Shown here: in pieces, positions 32,655 to 43,270 of the stretch
How positions within the stretch are numbered: position 1 is the first letter of the stretch
How the letters are laid out: each line of letters begins with the position of its first letter
Assembly (NCBI GenBank): GCA_902702965.1
Contig: CACRXP010000661.1
Span: 195,340 to 259,339, forward strand
Origin: Spirometra erinaceieuropaei
Lineage: Eukaryota; Platyhelminthes; Cestoda; Diphyllobothriidea; Diphyllobothriidae
Reading direction: 5' to 3'
Length of the DNA: 64,000 nucleotides
The notes under the pieces: generated by a model
Seen by the model: only the letters and a program-made list of their open reading frames with translations
Databases searched by the model: none
What the model was told of the DNA's origin: nothing
Made by a program: the position numbers and the translations under genes

Positions 32655-33445
32655 GCCCTTCCTTGATGTCCAGTGTTCAGAAAGGCGACCCATAGGCAGC
32701 AGGTACTGTGATTCAACAGTAGCCACCCAATCAGCAACAAAAGCAATTGGGCGGTCGTGTTCGATCGGTGCGTTCAAATGCCCTCCAGTGAACCGGAAGG
32801 CAATGTCACCAAACCAAAATATGTCCAACGACGGCTCAGAACAGCCGATCATTCACAGAACTTAATCGGTTTATGAAAACAAACATGATTAAATGCGAAC
32901 TTTGAGCAACCTCCCTGTACTTCATGGATGCATCAGGAGCCATAAACCACCTTCCCATGCAACTCGCAACTAGAATTGTGTAGCAATCAGGTTCAGCACT
33001 CTGGGATCAGTTTGTTGGGACGAAAGGACCACAGGCACTACAGGGGGGGTAATATCGCCCTTTTCCGCTTGTGGTATTGTCTCGAGCAAAGCAACTACGT
33101 CAGAAGAGCAGGAAGATTGTCCTGAACGTGGATGACTGAACGCTCGTCAGTGGTGAGACGAAATGGGGCCATCTCACGAGTTTCGGAAACCTGGCCACAC
33201 CGAACCTTACCAGACATCACTGTTTTCGCGAGAAAGGATAACCGTAGGTGTTGCGAGCTTTAAGAGTTATGTATGGCTTTCCGATCCTTAGTGAGTTAAT
33301 AAAAGTGACAATCGTTCTGCTCCCTACTCAGCATTCACAGCTTGTCTGGGCTGAGTAATCGGCCATGCGTGAAATGCAAAAATGAACACCGTTTCCAGAG
33401 CACTTATCTGTAAATCAGATTTCCGGGTGCTTATTACATCATTGG
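32655..33445 (+). pseudogene. Decayed PLE-A copy (RT thumb, endonuclease, tail)
   Basis: About 32660-32760 aligns with the PLE-A RT end (FLDV, then TVAT-Q-S-AT where copy 1 has NSNHPISHK). About 33080-33270 aligns with the nuclease (SNYVRRAGR, VVRRNGAISRV, then RKDNR). About 33345-33410 matches the tail (TGGGCTGAGTAATCGGCCATGCG). Every segment has frameshifts or stops. It is the oldest-looking PLE-A copy. Confidence 0.6.
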
Positions 33446-33620
33446 CCCACACCGGTGATAACTTCATGACCATTAGCCCTGGTGGGGGGGGGAGGGCGGA
33501 GAGACAAACAATCACCACACTAAGTAATAACACTTCCGTTCACTGTTAGAACTGCTAACTTTAACAGGATGTGATTATTTCGTAATTGGGTTATGAAATA
33601 GCCGCATTTACTGACTGATA
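33405..33620 (+). repeat. PLE tail-linked repeat, copy 1
   Basis: Repeated directly at 34551-34750 (CAATCACCACACTAAGTAATAAC; AACAGGATGTGATTATTTCG; AATAGCCGCATTTAC). MITE copy 6 lies between the two copies. Confidence 0.7.
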
Positions 33621-33639
33621 AAGTTTAGCCATTCTCAAG

Positions 33640-33876
33640 CAAAAAGGGATGCAAGTTATTTTTGTGTTCACGCAAGATTAAGGCAACTTCCTGGCTTCTT
33701 GTTCGCCTCGAAGAAGGCAACCGTAGGTGAGGCTGGATTTTATGGAAAAATTCACTTGTGAAATGGTAAAACGCCACTACAAACGGACTGAGCAGGTCCT
33801 ATTCTTGAAGGCGCCGGTCGATCTGCCCGTCTTCTCCGCCGGTCTGTATTCGCTACCAGGAAACATTTCCATCACC
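33640..33876 (+). repeat. Dispersed repeat R6, copy 1
   Basis: Reverse complement of 36615-36862 (TTCTTGTTCGCCTCGAAGAAG; TTCGCTACCAGGAAAC). A shorter relative of one end lies at 36030-36080. No coding frame is shared. Confidence 0.7.
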
Positions 33877-34550
33877 TATATATTTTATACGCGAAAAAGG
33901 AGTATAATTGGGTTTTAAAAAAGTTTCTAATAATGAGATTTTTTAAAACCGTAAAATGCCTCCTCATATAACATCGTACCTGTATTTTTGCCACTGCTCC
34001 TCATGAAATATACAACACCGTCCGTATCCATTGCAAATTTTCATGGACTCTGTATGGTATCTTCTTAAAAACGTAGACAAATATGTGAGTTTCTTTACTC
34101 AGAACGCATGCATCTTGTAGACTGAAATCACTAAGCGCTGGTGCAACTACTGATCAGCTTCCAAATTATTCGGCAATTAGACAACTTTTTAAAACCTAAT
34201 TATACTCCTTTTTGCGTATAAAATATAAAGATGACGTGATTCTCTATCAAATAACCAAAAGAAAGCATATTTTTGTTTGTGGTTTCTATAAAATATATTT
34301 TAATTTTCCGAGACCATCGAAAATCAATGAGGAAAATGCTCCTAAAGAAATCACTTTTCACCGAGTGTGATTTTCACAGGAGGTTGAATAGCAGTGTATT
34401 CAAAAGCCGACATCTTGCCGAGTCAAAAATGTGATAGGATTCTGCCGCATGATAATCAGCATTACAACCGCGCCTAAGTAATCCTTCCTAATCGAGAACG
34501 TATTTCAGAAGTTTAGTCAATATTTCATGAGATCGGCCACTCACCGTAAC
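33877..34550 (-). mobile_element. Foldback MITE family A, copy 6 (left part missing)
   Basis: Begins inside the left arm (ACGCGAAAAAGGAGTATAATTGG) and ends ATTTCATGAGATCGGCCACTCACCG followed by TA. The centre is in the same orientation as copy 4. Confidence 0.7.
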
Positions 34551-34800
34551 TGTAGGTCAGATTTCCTGGTACTTATTACATCAGTGGCCAACACAGGTGA
34601 TAACTTCATGATCATTAACCCTGGGGGACGGAGAAACAAACAATCACCATACTAAGTAATAACGCTTCTGCTCACTGTTGGTGCCACTAAATCAAACAGG
34701 ATGTGATTGTTTCGTAACTGCATTATAAAATAGCCGTATTTACTTTGATTCTGTTTTCGATGCTGGGTTCGAGGTTGGTATAGCGGTCAGTCCCACAGGT
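34551..34800 (+). repeat. PLE tail-linked repeat, copy 2, with ribozyme remnant
   Basis: Second copy of 33405-33620. It continues into TTCGATGCTGGGTTCGAGG (34758-34780), which resembles the core and stem II start of the PLE-A hammerhead, but the 3' half is not recognisable. Confidence 0.6.
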
Positions 34801-36206
34801 TTGTTTAGGAAGACGGCGACGTTGTTTAATCCATGCAAACTTACTTGCACGTCTATGACAGGGAGGATGGTCAGCTGGAGTTCTGAAGAACTTTATCACA
34901 TGGTAAGCCGGCTGATGTGACTGAATTCAGGCATCTTCGTGGACTATCGACCTCGAAAGTTTGTGCTTTGCGTAACAATTTTTTCCGGGAATGTAACATC
35001 GCCCGTGCATGCATCTAAAAGGAAGGCATTCCAAATGTGAAAGAAGATTGATCTAATTGTGACTATTTCCTTGCAGATAATCCACTTGTCAAGAATGCAG
35101 TGGAACTAGATCCTCAAGGCCTCCCATCTTAGATACTGCCATGACTACCAAGCCTGATGGGGTGTTTGAACGGGAAATTTGGTCGTGGTCACAAAGTCGC
35201 CGTCGTTATAAGAAATCACTTCCACAAAAACTGTGTCCAACATCATAGATGGACGCTAGCCTCTAGTTTAATCGTCGGAGAGATGAGTTTCTGAATTAAG
35301 AGTTCACTTCCTATTCTCGAGGCAAATAAAATTGCGGCCAACCTAGCTCACCGAAAATTCCGGGATTACCGAACGCATCGTTTCTGACCTCTCCGATATG
35401 TCCGAATACTTTTCTTCCTAAGTCAAGGCTTTTTTGGTCTAAAAGTCCCAGATTTCACAAAAGCGTTTAAAACGAATAAACTGGACACGATATTTCTTTA
35501 CAACAAAGCGTAAATTTGCATTTCTTATAATAAGGGTGCTTTCCAAATAACAGTGTTTGTGTGCCGCCATCAAACCTGTCCCAAATGCCTAGCGCATCGT
35601 GTCAACCGTCTAGCTAACGTTTGACTTCAACATTAAATGATTTTCTTTCCCGTTTATACCACTGATAAGCATCCCTTTCTGAAGGTAACATTAACATGAA
35701 AATGATTACTTTTCTGGATCGAAAATTTGCTATTCGTTCGTAAAAATAAACGACCTTAAATGCGCTGTTCATTGGATGGAACCATATGGACTTTTAAGTA
35801 TGGTTAACAGGACACGTTTATTTGTAGCCTGTGCCTTTCGAAAAACTTTTGAGTTCTGGATGGAATTGCACATGGAGGTCGCGCGAATTTGTAGTTTTTT
35901 TATCTGCTATCGTCTAAAAGGGTACATCCCATCGTTGCAGATATTAAGAACTTCAGACAGAGTCGCATTTGCGGACAAATAGCATTCATTTCGAAGATAA
36001 ACAGTCTTTCTCAGGACGACGACGAAGCCGAAAAGTCCCCCTAACCTTCCGTGACCATAGAAACAACTCAAACCTGTTTTTTTGTAAAAAAAGTATTCAT
36101 GCCTCATCAGTTAATTAACATATCGAGAAATCCGCCATTTTTGGCTTTTGATCCTCATGCAACAGAAGTGAGTGCTTGTGTTGTCTTTCTATCAAAAGTG
36201 AGCTGT
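34801..36206. other. Unassigned stretch with an R6 fragment
   Basis: No gene recognised. About 36030-36080 (CGAAAAGTCCCCCTAACC...GTGACCATAGAAACAACTC) is a diverged piece of repeat R6, minus orientation. Confidence 0.45.
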
Positions 36207-36492
36207 TAGGGGGCGCTCACCGATCGTTCTTACGGATCTCGCTCGTTCCGTTGTGCCTTACGGGCTCTCTCTCTCTCGAGCCCAACCAGCAGCCGCACAA
36301 CGGCGCATGGTATAGGCAGAATGGCAAGGGGCTCGTGGCCCAGTGGTTAGAGGCGTGGACTTCTAGCTTACAGGTCGTGAGATCGAGCCTCGGCTGTTCT
36401 ACCCTACGGGGTTGGGTATGACTGGCTGACGACGCTTAATAAGCGGGAAGTGGCCATTCCAGTCTCCCTTGTCTTTTTCGGTAATGCCAAAT
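36207..36492 (+). mobile_element. SINE family B, complete copy
   Basis: The cleanest copy. The 5' block GGGGGCGCTCACCGATCG...CGAGCCCAACCAGC precedes a tRNA-derived part with A box TGGCCCAGTGGTTAGAGG and B-box region GAGATCGAGCCTCG. The tail GGGTATGACTGGCTGACGACG runs to CTCCCTTGTCTTTTTCGG. Probably a tRNA-derived SINE transcribed from the internal promoter and moved by a LINE in trans. Confidence 0.85.
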
Positions 36493-36614
36493 GTGCACTC
36501 TTTGAAGTTGGACGGAAGTCGCATTTCCTGAATTTGTTGGAATGCTATTGTGCTCGTTTTTCTTACCCCTTCATAAGTATTTATTTTCGCAACCAGTTTA
36601 AATTAAAGTAGGAA

Positions 36615-36862
36615 ATGTCGGTCAACTTGTGTGACGAAAAAGTTTCCTGGTAGCGAATACAGCCCAGTGAAGAAAACAGACAGATCGACCCGCGCCTTCA
36701 ATAATAAGACCTGCTGAGTCCGTTTGTAGTGGCATCGCACCATTTCAGAAGTGAATTTTTGCACGAACTCCAGCCCCATCTACGGTTGCCTTCTTCGAGG
36801 CGAACAAGAAGTCGAGAAGTTGCCTTAAACTTGCGTGAACATAAAAACAACTTGCATCTTTT
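36615..36862 (-). repeat. Dispersed repeat R6, copy 2
   Basis: Inverted relative to 33640-33876 and aligned over nearly its whole length. Confidence 0.7.
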
Positions 36863-37778
36863 TTGCTTAAGACTACAAAACAGACATACCGATACACGTT
36901 TTCAAGAACATGGCTTGCTCAGTTTCTCCGAAGTGTCCTTCCACTATTTCTTGGACGAATTTTATTGAAATTTCATTGCCATCTTCGGTCGGTGACAATG
37001 TACAGTAGTTTTTCCTGCAAATATTTTATCAACTTTGCCCTATAATCTTGTTTTCATATGCATAATTAGCTCAGCGCCTTCTTATCGACAGCTTTTTCCC
37101 TCGCTAATTCACCAACCAATAGCTGCTCAGCCTTCAACCGCCGTCGTTATTTCAGTCGTATGCTCCCCCCGTGCTAACGCCCACGCTTTAAAGTGTAGTC
37201 GTCTTTAATAGGTATCACGCAACACTGCGAAAGGCAATTCTCCGTGCTGTCCGAAATGGTAGATCGTAAATAAAAAGTAAAATCGTGGGCAGGAGAAAAA
37301 GGCGTTTGAATTCCGAGACAAAAAATGCTTTCCACCAAGTCCCGTCACTTGTCACTGGCCGTTTTTAAATAATTAATGACCGCTACGCAGAATTTCCTGT
37401 GCTTCCTTCATGCTATTTATATGCCTTAGTAAACTGGACAGGCTCTATACCTCGAAACGCGACTTTCCGCTTTCTATAAATCACAGCCGTTCTTCCGGTT
37501 TCAACACAGCAAACTGGGTAGGAATCATGATTGACTGGACTTCGCTACTTGTTTGTCCGCGATAATTAAAGAGGCTGCCGGAAACGTAGTTTTCACGACT
37601 AGCAGTCTATATTATACTAATTGTAACCAACCAGAGACGGTCGGGTAAGTGGACATGACGTCCTCTTCGGATAATATACAAACTTACCTGGCATCGGGTT
37701 CAGGGTGATCAGCGATGCTCTGACCCCAGGTGGAGGCTGGCCATTGCACTCCGGCGTGTTGAAGCCTGCGACGGACTC
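36863..37778. other. Unassigned stretch
   Basis: No gene recognised. Confidence 0.5.
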
Positions 37779-37976
37779 AAATCGGGTTCGCTCGACCCCT
37801 TATCTCTCGTATTTGCACACGCTCTTGATTGTGACCACCGTTTCAATTGGGACGGTACCGAAGTGGTCGCCATGGCTAACACCAAACATGCACGGGAATT
37901 CCTCGAAGCTTGGCATTCCGGTGCAGATAGTATTAACCGCCATGTTGACCTAGGGTCTCCGATCACGGTGGGCTGA
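37779..37976 (+). pseudogene. PLE endonuclease C-terminal relic
   Basis: Frame reads LSLVFAHALDCDHRFNWDGT, EVVAMANTKHAREFLEAWHS and then DSINRHVDL before a stop, the last third of a PLE GIY-YIG nuclease and close in plan to PLE-C at 27607. The upstream part is lost. A ribozyme-like motif follows at 38228-38300. Confidence 0.75.
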
Positions 37977-38227
37977 CTGGCGCCCACCTTAAGAACAACA
38001 ACAGCTAATGCGTGCCCGGACATGCATGATCTCACCGACACGCCATTCCTCCCTCCCTGCCCTACTCCCCCTTCCCCCCCCCCCAACACGGTGAACCACA
38101 ACTGGGACCCACAACATCTATCCTCACCTTCTGCACCCATCACAACACGATGCACACCTCCCCCTCACAAGGTCGTCTGCTTACCTCTCTGTCTGCGTCC
38201 TCAACCAGCAGTGTGACAATGTCACCT

Positions 38228-38300
38228 CTCACTTTTCAGTTTGTCTGACGACGGGTTGGTGCAACCAGCTCGAAAATTCATGAGTAGAACTCTATTTCCG
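38228..38300 (+). ncRNA. Hammerhead-like motif with AAUU stem III
   Basis: Core CTGACGA (38245-38251) fits CTGANGA exactly. A GGTTG/CAACC hairpin sits between core and GAA. GAA is followed by the palindrome AATT and C (GAAAATTC, 38272-38279). The base next to the core does not pair canonically, so the fold of stem II is uncertain. AGTT/AACT in the flanks could form the outer part of stem I. Confidence 0.45.
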
Positions 38301-38384
38301 ACGGACTTCCTCCTTTCATCATATCATCTCGGAATGCATACTACTTCAGTTGGTATATAGTAGTTTAGTAGTTTATAGTAGTAA
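38301..38384. other. AT-rich TAG-repeat patch
   Basis: Short TAGTAGTTTAGTAGTTTATAGTAG low-complexity segment (about 38358-38384). Confidence 0.5.
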
Positions 38385-38560
38385 TATACCTGCGCGACAT
38401 TCACCGCACTCACTCCTCCTCCCCCTATCTGGTCCTGGTTTCGAGACAGAGTCGTGAAGACCGGAGGCGAGGAAAGACAACGACGGCGGCTGGCGCGGCG
38501 AAAACCCGCACCTTGACGTACCACCACGCCCCTTGGTCCACAACCCGCACTGATCCGGAA
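38385..38560 (-). repeat. Dispersed repeat R1, fragment
   Basis: TTTCGAGACAGAGTCGTGAAGACCGG and CTTGACGTACCACCAC align with 9066-9140 of the R1 copy at 8895-9165. About 38561-38842 shows nothing recognised. Confidence 0.5.
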
Positions 38561-38842
38561 TTTTACAGATAATGAGAAGAAGGTGAGGCACGGACTCCAA
38601 TTGGCGCGGTGTCAACCAATGACTGGCCTGGCAACACGCCACTATACTGGCATATGTTACGGGTACGCATTCCCAATAACGCCTGTTGGACACACATATA
38701 GCCCCGTGTTGGTCTAGAGCATTTATAACATAGTCAATTTTAGGGGTAATAAGGATGATATATGCAGGGGGGACAGGAGAAGAATACGCTTGGGCTAGAG
38801 TGTAGGAGACAAATGTGGAATTTGCCGTTGGAGACTGTGAAC

Positions 38843-38992
38843 ATGAAGAAGAAGAAGAAGAAGAAAAAGAAGAAGAAGGAGAAGAGGAGGAGGAGGAGGA
38901 GGAGAAGAAGCGGAAAGGAGGAAGAAGAGGAAGGAGGAGGAGGAGGAGGAGGAGGAGGAAGAAGAGGAAGGAGGAGGAGGAAGAAGTATGTG
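38843..38992. repeat. Polypurine (GAA/GGA)n tract
   Basis: 150 bases of almost only A and G on the plus strand, GAA-rich then GGA-rich. It lies just beyond the gypsy integrase relic. The long Ser/Leu frame on the minus strand across it is an artefact of composition. Confidence 0.9.
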
Positions 38993-39049
38993 AGACGAAG
39001 GGGTAGAGGCTAGAGGAGATGGAGCGGGGAGTAGGGGACCACAGGGCCG

Positions 39050-40545
39050 AACCGGGAGGGTATCCGGAAGGCAGCTTTGAAACGGTCCACGCTAAAGACC
39101 TTCTCCCAAGTTCCGCATTGAATACAAAAAGCCTTCGCCCATCAAGAGACAACACGAAAGGGACGGTCGCAAGGTGGCTCCAGTAGCTGGCGGACCCTAC
39201 CACATCGGAGGTAGACGTGAGAGCATGTCGCTAACTCTTTCTCGTGATGGGACTCGGAGACTGATGGCCTGAGGGGAACTGGGGAGAGTGCCCGCATAAA
39301 TTGTCTAAGACGGTGCAGGATGTTGGTAGGATCCTCGACTAAACCCAGGGGGTTTGGTGAGATCACCTTAGGGGGAAGTCGGGCGGTGACAGAAAACACT
39401 AATTCGTCGGCGGACCAGGTAAGGTTCGCATTAAGGGCGGAGATGGTCCGTCCAATTCTCCGGATCGCTCGAGGCGCAAAGGGCGCTTTCGCTTGGCAGT
39501 GAACTCGCTCGACCATCCCGTGGGCAGTCGGATGATGGGCTGACATGCGTGTGGCGGCTAGCCATCCTGGCTGGTCTGACGTCATTGTTCAAGACCTCGC
39601 TGCCTCAAGGTCATTCATCCCTTGCAGCGAGCCGTCCCAGACGAGCTGACCTGAAGTCACACAACCAACAGCTCGGGCATACCTGCGTCCGCGCAGTCGC
39701 AACTGTCCATGCGGCCACTTGAACGCGCCACCCCCTGCAACCAGCAAAGCAAGCCACTGGGACACCACCCCTCGGCAAATGCAACACACGCTGACTGGGC
39801 ATCACTTGAGCTTGGCCCACGAGCCTACAAAAGCGGCTGCCACCACTGTCCCAACGACTCTCAGGCCTGACTGGATGCAGTCAACACCAGACCTGGCTTC
39901 GCCAATGGCCACTGTCGCCTGAGAGGACAACTCTGGGTTCTTTGCACTATAAGCCCTTCATTCTGGTGCCGTCTCTCTTCTCCCTTCCAAAATAGGATTA
40001 GCCCTGATTATAGCACCGCTACATGTGCATCAGAGTATAGCCTGAGAAGGAGGGGGTAGACTGAAAGAGTCTAGATTCGCATTGAGGCCTGCGATCACCC
40101 GTATTGGTGGCCGACGCACCAAAGATGGTAACCCAACCACTGACAAGGCCTTTATCACCGTTGGAGCCTCAAAATTTGACGGAGGGATGGCTTCCGGCCA
40201 CTGGGTGAGACGATCCACAAAAGCGAGGAGATATAATCAGTCTCTGGAAAGGCGCAGGACACCTACAATGTTCAAGATCGAGGACGGTGCCGATGGGAGC
40301 TTTGTTTTTGTCATTAAACCTTACTTCGCTGGCAGCCGAGGCACGCATTTGTCCAGGTTTTCAAGTCCTAGTGCATCCCAGGCAGACGACGCGGTTGAAA
40401 ACCAGTTTGTCGATTTCCATGGTGAGGGAGGTCGTTGAGGAAGATGAAGACCTTTAGGCAGAGGGGTGGCGGCACAAAATGGACGATGGGAGGCGGTAGA
40501 AGCGTCGCATAGAATAGTTTAGTCACCAGTAGTTGAGAGCAGGTC
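39050..40545 (-). pseudogene. Ty3/gypsy integrase relic, split by an insertion
   Basis: Minus strand in order: N-terminal zinc domain (LPHHG, then NACLGCQRSKV and KAPIG, about 40430-40280); catalytic core start (MDRLTQWPEAI, APTVIKAL, 40218-40080); a ~450-bp non-gypsy block (39590-40055); core end (HHPTAHGMVERVH, near 39530); C-terminal region (ADELVFSVTARLP, HRLRQFMRALSPVP, CSHVYLRCGRVRQLLEPP, then DRPFRV), passing into another frame near 39145. This enzyme would insert LTR-retrotransposon cDNA. Several frame changes and stops mark it as dead. No LTR, RT or gag is recognised nearby. Confidence 0.8.
39590..40055 (+). mobile_element. Repeat R2 inserted in the gypsy integrase
   Basis: Related to 46612-46905 in inverse orientation. 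Both can be read to end in a similar peptide (QSTPDLASPMATVA stop here; QSTQALASPAVTAA stop there), followed by GAGGACAACTC. The block interrupts the integrase core between its first and last thirds. What R2 encodes, if anything, is not known. Confidence 0.55.
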
Positions 40546-40762
40546 CGGGAGTTGAAGTCCGGAAACATCCTCGCCACAGGAAGAACCAAAGCGGCGCCGT
40601 TCGGCAGTGAGATAGATTCCATGGAACATTTAGAGATAAGCGATTGAGGGCCTGAACAGCGCATCAACCGCCTCATTCCGTGACACGTCAGCGTGGCGGC
40701 TATCTGGAGTGAAGTGGGATATATAATCCAGTCGCGGATCTCATCGAGGTTGAATTACAGTA

Positions 40763-41125
40763 GGTGGGCAAACTTATGAAATCTCAACAGAAATTCCGAA
40801 ATGCGTTTTCGTTTCGAAAAGATTAATTAAGCGGGATTGTAAAACTAGTCAGCCTGCAGCATACTTCTATAATATTTCAGTTACCACAGGACGCCGGCTT
40901 TTGAATGAACCTTCTTCTGGTTGTATGCAAAAACTGTACTCTGTAAAAAAATGACTTTTCAAGCAGCCTGCATTCCTCTCATTGATTTTCCATGCCCTTA
41001 GGAATTCAATTATATTTCATGGAAAACAGGCATAAAAATATTCATTATTTCGCTCATTTGGTAGAAGATTACGCCTTCTTCCAATTTTATACTCGAAAAA
41101 AGGGTATAATTTAATTTTACAAAAC
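40763..41125. mobile_element. Foldback MITE family A, copy 7 (left arm only)
   Basis: Starts TA then CAGTAGGTGGGCAAACTTATG, the clearest left terminus, and continues through the arm to TATAATTTAATTTTACAAAAC. Centre and right arm are absent. Confidence 0.8.
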
Positions 41126-41490
41126 TACGCACACCGAACGAAGTACTGAGGACGTGCGGGCAGCGAACCAGAAAATGTTCTCAAATACCCAACACATAAA
41201 AGTCGCTTGAGGTAATCCCGTTGTTTCGCGTAAATCAGGATTTAACATGTATCCCCAGTGGTCCTTTCCTTAGTTTCCTCCTCCCCAGCCATCTTTTGGC
41301 CTTTCCATTTCTTCTTCCTTTCTTCTTCTTCTTCAACCCAAATTCGATCCGCCATCAATACTTTGTGCATGGAATCTCTAACTTCCCTGGGAATGTACAA
41401 ATAGGGCCTCACATGTTCGTATACCGGTCACGCAACAAGAAGTATACTCGGTGTAAAGTCTGTAATGGGGTCTGAAATTAATAAAGTCAC
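41126..41490. other. Unassigned stretch
   Basis: Nothing recognised. Confidence 0.5.
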
Positions 41491-41813
41491 TTAATGAAAC
41501 CGAAAGACCCACTGCCACGGCAAGAAACGTCTGGAGTCGTTTATCTGATCTGGTGAAGTTGCGGACAAAGCAACTACGTCGGAGAAACCGGAAGACAAGT
41601 CCAAAGGCGATTGGTCGAACAGGCTGCAGCGGTTCGGAGAAATGACGCCAGCTCCCAAGTTGCAGCTCTTTCGACGAAATCCGGCCACATTCAGATTCGA
41701 CTAGGCCGAAATTCTCGCAAGAGGTGACAACCGCGTGAGCCGGGAGATGCTTGAGTCATGGTTTACTGACCCCCAGTCTATTAACAAGTGCAATGAACTT
41801 TCCACTACGTAAT
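41491..41813 (+). pseudogene. PLE-A copy 4 endonuclease relic
   Basis: Begins abruptly at LMKPKDPLPRQETSGVVY, aligning with 7795 of copy 1. It reads IW, TGA (the same codon as copy 1), then SCGQSNYVGETGRQVQ and AAVRRNDASSQVAALS. A small deletion near 41690 breaks the frame, after which ILARGDNRVSREMLESWF and SINKCNEL follow. It is 5' truncated, as expected of target-primed reverse transcription. Confidence 0.85.
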
Positions 41814-42226
41814 TGGTGCTGAGACTTCGCCTAGGCGTAGTAATTGGCCACGCGGGGAGCGCACAGGTGAACACTCCTCCCAACACCCGGGTCAGCGGGT
41901 CAGATGGTCGAGCAATCATCACACCAACATCCAACGCACGTGATGAAATTGCAGCAATTACGACGCGAATTTCGGCCATCACGCCACGTGCAACGATCCC
42001 GGATGGAGGGGGGAACTGTGAATATTCATAGGTATGCGGTTGCGTGGCTACTGCATCCTTTAAATACTGCTGCCTCATATGCATGAACCACCCTTATCTG
42101 CTTTTGCCTCTAATGATGGATTCGCGCAGGAATCCGGAACGTCAGGCTAGTAAAGCTCTTTTCCTGGCGATAGTGACCCCTTCTTCAAGACTACTTCCTG
42201 GGACTCGTCTCTTCGCTTCTATTGAT
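41814..42226 (+). mobile_element. PLE-A copy 4, 3' region
   Basis: Closely parallels 8122-8560: CGCCTAGGCGTAGTAATTGG, ATGGTCGAGCAATCATCAC, the ribozyme-like motif, and the end AAGACTACTTCCTGGGACTC. Confidence 0.8.
42098..42158 (+). ncRNA. Hammerhead-ribozyme-like motif (PLE-A copy 4)
   Basis: Core CTAATGA (42110-42116), stem II GGATTC/GAATCC perfect (42118-42123 with 42130-42135), then GGAACGTC. Stem I is the best in the set: GCCT/AGGC next to the core, a small internal loop, then GCTTT/AAAGC. Two core substitutions suggest loss of activity. Confidence 0.6.
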
Positions 42227-42239
42227 CAGAGCTGTGCTG

Positions 42240-43270
42240 ATTATTCGTGTCATCCACCCGGGCCCTCTCTCTCTCTCCTCCAGGCTTATTGACTATGTTT
42301 TGACACGGGGCCCGGTTGGGGCAGGCGGAGGAGGGAGTGTGGCAGATGTTGCGCAAGTTTACCACCACAATAAATCCGATCACGCACAAGTCACCGCCCT
42401 TCCTGCTTCAGTTTTTTGTGGGGAACGCAAGGGACATCGTCGAATAGAACAGTCGAGCTATCGTGTGTGTTTGTGTGAAGTGATCGATTCTGCCCCTAAC
42501 ATGGACCACACGAACACAACACAGGGGCTAGATCAGCAGGCGTTGTCAAGAGTGCGCATGCGTAATAAATGCCAGCATTGCAGGTGTGGTAGCAAGCCTA
42601 TTTGCAGATGCATGCTGCACTCGATGGGATTGGTGTTACGCCCCATTTTTCTTTTTGCATAAAATCCTGATCAGTGTACGCTGTGGTCCTCTTACTTGCG
42701 AGTTTGCGCTGTGCTAGCCACCTGCGGTAGTAGGCCTAGGTGTGGATTTCATCGGGCCAGCCACCTTCGGCCTCTCGCGCCTCCAGTCTTCTTGGCTGTA
42801 TCTCGACACCAGGCCCAGGTAAGGGAGGAGAGAGTGCGGTAGATGCTGCGAAAGTCCACTGTCAGTTTAAACTAATCCCCGCGCAAGTAACTGTGCCTAC
42901 TCCCACTCTGCTGTGAAGCATGCAGTGGACATCGTCGGGATCCTCATTCGAACTGCCGTGTGTTGTCGGGGTGACCGGTTTGTGAACTGCTGTGCGAAAT
43001 CCTGATTATTTTGCGCTAAACAGAGGGTAACATGGCCCGTCTAGGCGCGGGTTCGCGCCACGCCAGTCACCTACACCCTCCCCCGCTTCCGGCCTTCCTG
43101 ACTCGGTCATGACGCCGGACCGAGATGGGAGATGAGAAGAGAGTATGACAGATGCTACGCCAGTCTGCTATTACTATAAACTAAACCACGCGCAGGTCAC
43201 CGTCGCCCGGGGGCACGTTTTGGACATCGTCATGATCGACAGTCGAAAGGTCGGTCCAATCGTTGCTGAA
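42240..43270 (+). repeat. R1 array, three diverged tandem copies
   Basis: Three units (about 42240-42660, 42660-43020, 43020-43270) repeat the order: CTTGACT/CTTGGCT..., GACAC..GG, GGGAG..AGTGYGGYAGATG, ..ACTAA.., CATCGTCG. They share a block with 52600-52810 and 55190-55390. No coding frame is preserved across units. Confidence 0.65.

Noticed and set aside
38373..39203. 276-codon minus-strand ORF rich in Ser, Leu and Phe
   Set aside because: Its middle is the complement of the polypurine microsatellite. Only a short start portion is gypsy integrase tail.
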